Assembly (NCBI GenBank): GCA_031271075.1
Contig: JAISWN010000329.1
Coordinates: 1-19,682, forward strand
Reading direction: 5' to 3'
Source of the DNA: Treponema sp.
Lineage (GTDB): Bacteria > Spirochaetota > Spirochaetia > Treponematales > Breznakiellaceae
DNA length: 19,682 nt
The position numbers and the translations under genes were made by a program. The notes below the pieces were generated by a model. The model saw only the letters and a program-made list of their open reading frames with translations, was not told the DNA's origin and did no database searches. Below, in pieces: positions 14,540 through 19,682 of this stretch; position 1 is the stretch's first letter, and each line of letters begins with the position of its first letter.

Positions 14540-15576
14540 ATGCGAAAATTCTTCCGGTGGTCTTTTTTTCTTTTCCTCCTGGCGGGGCTCTTCGTATCCT
14601 GCGCTACCCGCCCCCCTCTCCGCGCCGCCTGGGACAAGGCCCCCCAGAGCGGCCCGGCCGACCCGGTCCCCAAGGATCCCGCATCCGGCCCGGCCTTGCC
14701 GCCGCCCCTGATTGACCAGCTTGTCCGCCGGGTCAGGGACAACGATCCGGGGCTGGCAAAGTATTTTCTGCAGGACGAGGAGGGAACGATTACCGTCAGA
14801 GCCGAGGCCGAAGGCTATGAGATCCTCTACGATCTGGCGAAAGCCCGGCCCGCCTCCCCCTCCCTTTGGGAGATCGATTTTTCCGTGCAGGAGGCCGGAG
14901 GCGGCGAATCCCGGCAGGGCACCCTCCTCTGGAATATCCCCCAGGACGATTCGGGGATACTCCTCTCCCTGGATGATGACTATGAAGACCAATGGCGGAG
15001 CCATTTTGATCTTCTTGACCGTTACGGGGTAAAGGTTACCTTTTTCGTTATGGGGGACTTCTCCCCTTTTGTACCGAGGCCCTGAACCGGGGCCATGATA
15101 TCGGTTACCACACCATGAACCACCTCAATTTACTGCGGGTTTCGCGGGAGCAATTCTACCGGGAAACCACAGAGGCGGTGAACGGCTACCGGGAAGCGGG
15201 AATACCACTGCGGTCCTTCGCCTACCCCTTCGGTTTTTCCGAACCCTGGATGCGGGAAACCCTGACCGATACCTTTGCCATACAGCGGGGCTTCGGGGTG
15301 CGTTACCGGATCTACAACCGGCAAACCCTTGAGGCGGGGTATATCGTCTCCATGTCGATAGATAACATCACTTACAAGACTGATGAAGAATTCGAGGCCG
15401 CCGTAGCAATGATGCTCAGAACCCTCAAGTTTACCGGCGGGGATTCCCTCATCGCCCTGACCTCCCACGCCATCGCCGACAATGCCGATTGGGGAATCAG
15501 CCCCCGCCGGCTTGAGTATCTGTTCCGTACCGCCCGGGAACTTGATCTGCGGTTTTACCGTTTTGGGGATTTTTAG
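14540..15576 (+). CDS. NodB polysaccharide deacetylase lipoprotein, split by a -1 frameshift
   Basis: The zero frame (14540-15085) gives 181 residues. It has a lipoprotein signal with Cys21 (LFVSC), a Pro-rich linker, and the first NodB motif LSLDDDY (Asp145/146), and then stops at TGA 15083. The -1 frame (to 15576) continues the same domain: GHDIGYHTMNH with metal ligands H191 and H195, the motif FAYPFGF (about 227-233) and LTSH310. A shift at 15064-15070 yields one 345-residue protein; neither half has a full active site. The ATG at 15115 lies inside the His motif and has no ribosome site, so the second half is not an independent gene. The substrate is probably an envelope or imported polysaccharide. 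AGGAGG lies 15 nt upstream of the start codon region. The alternatives are programmed shifting, pseudogene, or sequence error. Confidence 0.85.
15064..15106 (+). promoter_or_regulatory. Candidate -1 ribosomal frameshift signal (slippery heptamer plus pseudoknot)
   Basis: In the zero frame the heptamer C CCT TTT (15064-15070) fits X_XXY_YYZ. After a 7-nt spacer comes stem 1, GGCCC (15078-15082) with GGGCC (15090-15094). The loop bases AACCG (15085-15089) pair with CGGTT (15102-15106) as stem 2, leaving 2-nt and 7-nt loops: an H-type pseudoknot. A competing nested form pairs CCGA (15074-15077) with TCGG (15101-15104). The TGA of the zero frame lies in the loop. Geometry is read by eye; no folding energy was computed. 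Confidence 0.5.
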
Positions 15577-15596
15577 GCTGGGGGCGTACCCTTTCA

Positions 15597-15625
15597 TTGA
15601 CACAACCACAGGCTCGTATCATACT
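15597..15625 (+). promoter_or_regulatory. Promoter of the carbohydrate importer operon
   Basis: A perfect TTGACA (15597-15602) is followed after 17 nt by CATACT (15620-15625; four of six). The start site would be near 15632, giving a leader of about 16 nt that contains AGGAGG (15636-15641) 6 nt before the ATG at 15648. Confidence 0.55.
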
Positions 15626-15647
15626 GGGTAGATTCAGGAGGAATCGT

Positions 15648-17177
15648 ATGAAAGATGTCAAGGTTTTTATGTGCCGGGCGCTGATTTTGCTTTTGTCCGC
15701 GGGAGCGGTTTTTGCCGGTGGGGGTGGTCAGAAAAGCGGTTCAGTTTCTTCACCGACTTCCGACTCGCTACGGGAGAAGAATCTGGTTACTCTGGATGTC
15801 ATCATGATGGCTTCCGCGGGTAAAGAGGGCAGTCATGAAGTTGAAGACGCTATTAACGCTTACCTGCTGGAGAAGTTAAACGTTAAAATTAAGCTTACCT
15901 TTATCACCTACGGGAACTATGTGCAGCAGACGAACCTGCTCCTCTCCGCGGGACAGGGGGTGGATATCCTGCCGGTCTATATGACGCCTCTCTTTACGGT
16001 GGCGAACAACGGCCAGGTCATTCCCCTGGACGATCTCCTCGCCAAATACGGTCAGGGCATTGTGGAACAGATGGGGAAGGAGTACATAGACTGCGGCAGG
16101 ATAAACAATGTGCTCTACGGGCTGCCCACTGGGAGAGATTTGGCCAGCGCCTACGGATTTGAGATGCGCAAGGATATCTGCGATAAATACGGCATTGATT
16201 ACGCGAATATCACCACCCTGGATCAACTCCATGACGCCCTTACCATCGTCCACAAAAATGAACCGAATCTGGTTTGTGTGGTTCCTTCCAACGGGGAGCT
16301 GGTCCGCAACTGGGGTTGGGATCCCCTGGGCGACATGGTTACCCCCATCGGGGTCCTGATGGACAAAGGCCGCAGTTGGGAGGTGGTTAACCTTTTTGAA
16401 ACCAGCTTTTATAAAGACTTCGTTACTACCATGCGGAAGTGGTATCTTGAGGGCCTTATCATGCAGGACGGTATCTCCAACTCCGAGAGCGTTGGTGTTA
16501 TGATGGGAGCGGGAAGGGCTTTTGGGGGCTTTATGAATCTTAAGCCCTATTTTAACGTGCAGGAAACCACAAACTACGGGACGGAAATTGTCGTCTCCGA
16601 AATTGTGCCGTCCTTTGCCGTTACTTCTTATGTCATTATGAACGCCTGGGGCATCGCGTCTTCGAGCAAACACCCGGAGGCGGCCATGAAACTGCTTAAC
16701 CTGATGTATACCGATCCCACCTTGGTGAACCTGATGATCTACGGCCTGGAAGGAAAACATTATGTAAAAGCCGGCCCCGCCAGTAACGGGCAGAGTATCA
16801 TCAAATATCCTCCGGGAGTTGACGGTATCAATACCAAATACCGGCCATCAGGAGGGTGGATGTGGGGCAACCAGTTTGTGGGTCATGTGTGGGAAGGGAA
16901 TCCTCCGGATTATTGGGATGTTACCCGCAAGTTCAACGAGACCGCCCTTAAATCCAACGCCTTTGGATTCTCCTGGGATTCCTCGGACGTAAAAAACCAG
17001 ATTACCGCCTGTACCAACGTGATGGGTAAATACCATAAAGCCCTCATGTGCGGCGCGGTAGACCCGGAAACGACCCTGCCCCGTTTTATTCAAGAATTGA
17101 AAGCCGCGGGCATTGATGATATCATCAAGGACAAGCAGGAGAAATTGAACGCCTGGCGTAAAGCCGCCGGCAAGTAA
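15648..17177 (+). CDS. Extracellular solute-binding protein, SBP family 1 (LipO/DUF3502 type)
   Basis: Binding component of a CUT1-type importer, 509 residues. The signal peptide (about 1-23, ending AGAVFA) is followed by GGGGQKSG; no lipobox Cys, so soluble in the periplasm. Family signs are the early VTLDVIMMASAGKEG strand, the LLLSAGQGVDILPVYMT segment with PLDDLLAKYG, and a C-terminal part with FGFSWDSSDVKNQITAC and a closing LNAWRKAAGK helix typical of DUF3502 members. AGGAGG 6 nt upstream fixes the start; an upstream in-frame start at 15597 would lie in the promoter. The partner permeases follow. Oligosaccharide uptake is inferred from the family. Confidence 0.9.
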   Translation: MKDVKVFMCRALILLLSAGAVFAGGGGQKSGSVSSPTSDSLREKNLVTLDVIMMASAGKEGSHEVEDAINAYLLEKLNVKIKLTFITYGNYVQQTNLLLSAGQGVDILPVYMTPLFTVANNGQVIPLDDLLAKYGQGIVEQMGKEYIDCGRINNVLYGLPTGRDLASAYGFEMRKDICDKYGIDYANITTLDQLHDALTIVHKNEPNLVCVVPSNGELVRNWGWDPLGDMVTPIGVLMDKGRSWEVVNLFETSFYKDFVTTMRKWYLEGLIMQDGISNSESVGVMMGAGRAFGGFMNLKPYFNVQETTNYGTEIVVSEIVPSFAVTSYVIMNAWGIASSSKHPEAAMKLLNLMYTDPTLVNLMIYGLEGKHYVKAGPASNGQSIIKYPPGVDGINTKYRPSGGWMWGNQFVGHVWEGNPPDYWDVTRKFNETALKSNAFGFSWDSSDVKNQITACTNVMGKYHKALMCGAVDPETTLPRFIQELKAAGIDDIIKDKQEKLNAWRKAAGK

Positions 17178-17214
17178 GAGTGCGGAAGAAAGGTTGATTT
17201 TTATAGGGGCCTGC

Positions 17215-17268
17215 CTGTTAAACAAATTGCAATTGTTAGACAAATCTCAATTGTTAAACAAACTGCAA
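17215..17268 (+). repeat. Three tandem 18-bp repeats between binding-protein and permease genes
   Basis: Three head-to-tail copies, 17215-17232, 17233-17250 and 17251-17268, share the consensus YTGTTARACAAAYYKCAA. Most variation falls at a few positions. Each holds an imperfect palindrome TTGTT-A-AACAA. They lie 38 bases before the lplB-like ATG. They could be operator sites or short RNA hairpins that tune permease expression; neither can be chosen from sequence. Confidence 0.85.
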
Positions 17269-17305
17269 GAGGCGGTCCCTCTTTAAAAGTGAGGACGGAA
17301 ATCGA

Positions 17306-18247
17306 ATGGTAACAACAAAAGCCCCTAAAAACCACGAGAAATTCCGCCGGTTCAAGCGGTGTGTTCCTATGTATTTCATGGTATTGCCGGGGATAATCTA
17401 CTTTTTTGTCAATAACTACATTCCCATGGCCGGTATTATCATTGCCTTTAAAAACATCAACTGGATACGGGGAATACTGGGCAGCAAATGGGTAGGGTTA
17501 AGCAATTTTGAATACCTTTTTAAAACCAAGGATGCGTGGATTATCACCCGCAATACTCTGGGTTACAATTTTGTTTTTATCGTTTTAGGAACCGTGCTGG
17601 CAATTACCGTTGCTATTCTGCTCAACGAAATCCGTTCCAAAAAAGCCAAGATTTTTTTTCAGACAATTATTCTGCTGCCCTATCTTATCTCCATTGTGGT
17701 GGTCAGCTATCTGGTCTATGCCATGCTTTCCGTTGAGTCCGGTTTTATCAACAAAGGGATCTTTGGTTTTTTGGGGAAGAGTTCCATTCAATGGTATTCG
17801 GAGCCGAAATACTGGCCCGCCATACTTATCACTGTTCATATCTGGAAGTCCCTTGGATACAACAGCATCATTTATTTTGCCTCTATTGTCAGTATTGATC
17901 ACGGATACTATGAGGCGGCGGTAATAGACGGCGCGTCGCGCTGGCAGCAGATCCGGTACATAACGATCCCCTGCCTTACCCCGGTTATTATCACCCTGAC
18001 CTTGTTCGCCATCGGCCGGATTTTTTATTCCGATTTCGGCCTTTTTTATCAGGTTCCCATGGATGCCGGGCCTCTTTATGATGTTACCAACACTATCGAT
18101 ACCTATGTGTACCGCGGGCTCATCAGGCTCAACGACATCGGCATGTCCTCTGCCGCGGGGGTATACCAAAGCCTGGTAGGGTTCCTGCTGGTAATGGGAA
18201 CGAATTATGTCGTTTCACGGATCGATAAGGAGAATTCGCTTTTTTAG
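17306..18247 (+). CDS. lplB: Sugar ABC transporter permease, LplB type
   Basis: Inner-membrane permease of 313 residues with about six spans (for example 22-48, 88-108, 118-140, 169-193). After the basic N-terminus comes the typical CUT1 segment MYFMVLPGIIYFFVNNYIPM and then AFKNINW. The EAA loop YYEAAVIDGASRWQQIRYIT-IPCLTP (about 201-225) docks the ATPase. GGAA lies 5 nt before the ATG. Codon use is visibly more AT-rich than in the cell-wall genes. It pairs with the LplC-like permease downstream. No MsiK-like ATPase gene is in the window, so a shared ATPase encoded elsewhere is inferred. Confidence 0.92.
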   Translation: MVTTKAPKNHEKFRRFKRCVPMYFMVLPGIIYFFVNNYIPMAGIIIAFKNINWIRGILGSKWVGLSNFEYLFKTKDAWIITRNTLGYNFVFIVLGTVLAITVAILLNEIRSKKAKIFFQTIILLPYLISIVVVSYLVYAMLSVESGFINKGIFGFLGKSSIQWYSEPKYWPAILITVHIWKSLGYNSIIYFASIVSIDHGYYEAAVIDGASRWQQIRYITIPCLTPVIITLTLFAIGRIFYSDFGLFYQVPMDAGPLYDVTNTIDTYVYRGLIRLNDIGMSSAAGVYQSLVGFLLVMGTNYVVSRIDKENSLF

Positions 18248-18319
18248 CAAAGGAGCCGGGTTAGAGGGATATTTGGCTGTTTTGCTGTTTTTATTTTTAC
18301 CCCAAAGGGATGGCAGGTT

Positions 18320-19207
18320 ATGGTAGAGAAGAAGGGTAGTTTTTATTTTTTTGCCTATTTGTTTATGTCGGTTCTGGCGGCCTGTTGTATTTTTCCTTTT
18401 GCCCTTCTGCTTATGTCTTCGTTAACCCAGGAAAAATCCTTGATACAAAACGGTTATTCCCTCTTTCCAAAACAATTCGGGCTGGATTCATATATATATA
18501 TCCTGCGGAACAGCGGCAAGATAGGTTTGGCCTACGGCATCACCGTATTTGTTACCACCATCGGCACTTCCGTCTCCCTGCTGCTTACCACCCTTATGGC
18601 CTATCCCCTTTCCCGGAAGGAATTTCTGGGCCGCAATGTAATTTCCTTTTTTATATTTTTTACCATGCTTTTTAACGGGGGCCTTGTCCCTACCTATATC
18701 ATGTATACCCGTTACTTTCATATCCGTAACACCCTTTGGGCCCTTATCATTCCTTCCCTGCTGCTCAACGCCTTTTACGTCATCATGATGAGGACCTACC
18801 TGTCCACCAACATACCCGACGCCGTAGTAGAGGCCGCCCGTATCGACGGGGCGGGAGAGTGGCGTACCCTGTTCAGCATCGTTCTTCCCATGAGTACCCC
18901 CATGATAGCTACCATGTCTCTCTTAATCGGACTCAGTTACTGGAACGACTGGAAAAACGGGCTTTACTACCTTACCGACAGCCGCTTGTTTTCCATACAA
19001 AATATTTTGAACCGTATGCTTCAGGACGTACAGTTTATGAAAAGCGGCGCCGGCGGCGCGGAGGCCAGCGAGATCATCGCCAGTCTGCCCGCTACGGGTA
19101 TTAAAATGGCTATCGCGGTTATCGGCGCTTTGCCGGTTCTGATTATTTACCCCTTCTTTCAGAAATTTTTTGTCAAAGGCATCACCATTGGTGCAGTGAA
19201 GGGCTGA
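18320..19207 (+). CDS. lplC: Sugar ABC transporter permease, LplC/YtcP type
   Basis: Inner-membrane permease of 295 residues. The N-terminal span (about 8-34) is followed by SLTQEKSLIQNGYSLFPKQF, common in this subfamily, and further spans. The EAA loop is VVEAARIDGAGEWRTLFSIV-LPMSTP (about 169-194). The C-terminus IYPFFQKFFVKGITIGAVKG is the classic ending of YtcP/LplC proteins, so the gene is complete. It lies 72 bases after the LplB-like gene. The ribosome site is modest (AAGGGA 10 nt upstream). With the preceding permease it forms the channel of the importer; the substrate is probably an oligosaccharide, by family. Confidence 0.93.
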   Translation: MVEKKGSFYFFAYLFMSVLAACCIFPFALLLMSSLTQEKSLIQNGYSLFPKQFGLDSYIYILRNSGKIGLAYGITVFVTTIGTSVSLLLTTLMAYPLSRKEFLGRNVISFFIFFTMLFNGGLVPTYIMYTRYFHIRNTLWALIIPSLLLNAFYVIMMRTYLSTNIPDAVVEAARIDGAGEWRTLFSIVLPMSTPMIATMSLLIGLSYWNDWKNGLYYLTDSRLFSIQNILNRMLQDVQFMKSGAGGAEASEIIASLPATGIKMAIAVIGALPVLIIYPFFQKFFVKGITIGAVKG

Positions 19208-19236
19208 ACGGAACTTTGAACTAAGATTTGATATTT

Positions 19237-19275
19237 GGGCCGGTTCCAAAACCCGGTTGGTTTCGGGCCGGCCCG
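19237..19275 (+). terminator. Hairpin after the carbohydrate importer operon
   Basis: GGGCCGG (19237-19243) pairs with CCGGCCC (19268-19274), with an inner stem CCAA/TTGG (19246-19249, 19257-19260). It starts 30 bases after the lplC stop. The 3' arm is part of a 12-bp palindrome (19264-19275). No T run follows, so it is at best a weak or factor-assisted terminator. Confidence 0.3.
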
Positions 19276-19682
19276 AACAAAGAAATACGCAGCATCGTTC
19301 CGCAGGAACACGGCCAAGGCCGGCAAACTGCGGGTGGAGCCAAAGATGCCGCTTGCGCGGTAATCAGAAAAAACGGAACAGGACAGAAAGCAGGAGACAA
19401 TGCCCGGACCGCGCCCTGGTCGTTTTCCATGACGTGCATGCTTACCACGCTCCTTTTAGCCTCTTGTTGAGAAGAATATTTTACCAGCCTTTGAAAGAAA
19501 GTACAAGGGCAGCGTTATACATGGCAGGAATTTTACATTTACCAGGCAAGCTTACGGGAAAAGCCCCGCGCAAGGGATTGGAGGGGTGCGAAGCAGCCAC
19601 GGCGCAATGCGCCGGGGCCGGAGCTTAGCGGAGCCCCGGAAAGCCCGGTTTGCGGCGTTCTACGCCGCAAATGCGCCCAAAT
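19276..19682. other. Gene-poor stretch with GC-rich inverted repeats near its end
   Basis: No convincing gene, tRNA or mobile element is seen; open frames here lack ribosome sites and recognisable domains. From about 19560 the sequence becomes rich in G, C and inverted repeats. GGCGCA-A-TGCGCC lies near 19600-19613, GGGGC pairs with GCCCC around the TTAGC segment at about 19612-19636, and TTTGCGGCG-5 nt-CGCCGCAAA is at 19649-19671. This looks like a dispersed structured repeat or a structured RNA leader for a gene beyond the window. Confidence 0.4.

Noticed and set aside
13349..15004. 551-codon minus-strand open frame across maf and the deacetylase start
   Set aside because: Gly/Pro/Arg-rich shadow spanning two plus-strand genes, no start signal or domain.
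15115..15576. Second half of the deacetylase as an independent gene
   Set aside because: Its ATG is a Met inside the conserved H-T-M-N-H motif, no ribosome site precedes it and the domain would lack its Asp motif.
17215..17268. CRISPR array
   Set aside because: Units are directly tandem with no spacers, only 18 bp and three copies, and no cas genes are present.
19228..19628. Two overlapping plus-strand frames (80 and 123 codons) at the right end
   Set aside because: No ribosome site or recognisable domain; composition follows local repeats and they overlap each other in different frames.

Overview
The window reads as chromosomal DNA of a spirochaete, most likely a Treponema-like species from a gut habitat. 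This is inferred from gene content, not from a database match. Pointers are two solute-binding proteins whose predicted mature ends begin Gly-Gly-Gly without a lipobox cysteine, a Maf/DUF115 motility-associated glycosyltransferase beside cell-wall genes, NodB-domain proteins with unusual N-termini, and a class B penicillin-binding protein with a PASTA tail. The DNA is GC-rich and densely coding. Four gene junctions are 4-base ATGA overlaps.

Layout. (1) 1-5284, minus strand: a complete-looking dipeptide/oligopeptide ABC importer operon, in transcription order binding protein, DppB, DppC, DppD and DppF, with DppF cut by the left edge. A hairpin lies between the binding-protein gene and dppB, and an AT-rich control region with palindromes lies upstream. 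(2) 5554-6157, minus: a small YbjQ-like gene with a run of 22 G (C on the gene's strand) just upstream. (3) 6158-10231, minus: an envelope operon of LysM/M23 peptidase, a 43-residue membrane peptide, a 77-residue protein, and a secreted beta-propeller protein with a degenerate NodB domain. (4) 10285-15576, plus: divergent operon of a small signal peptidase I, a class B PBP with PASTA domain, a Maf-type glycosyltransferase and a NodB deacetylase lipoprotein. The last is readable only through a -1 frameshift. (5) 15648-19207, plus: a CUT1-type carbohydrate importer (binding protein, LplB-like and LplC-like permeases; no ATPase gene here), with three tandem 18-bp repeats between the binding-protein and first permease genes. 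(6) 19208-19682: no gene recognised; GC-rich inverted repeats.

The genes fall into two jobs: nutrient import (peptides on the left, probably oligosaccharides on the right) and building or modifying the envelope (septal or elongation transpeptidase, LysM endopeptidase, signal peptidase, deacetylases, glycosyltransferase). The most unusual signal is at 15064-15106. There a canonical X_XXY_YYZ slippery heptamer sits 7 nt before a possible H-type pseudoknot, exactly where a -1 shift joins the two halves of the NodB catalytic domain. A one-base deletion or sequencing error is the competing explanation.
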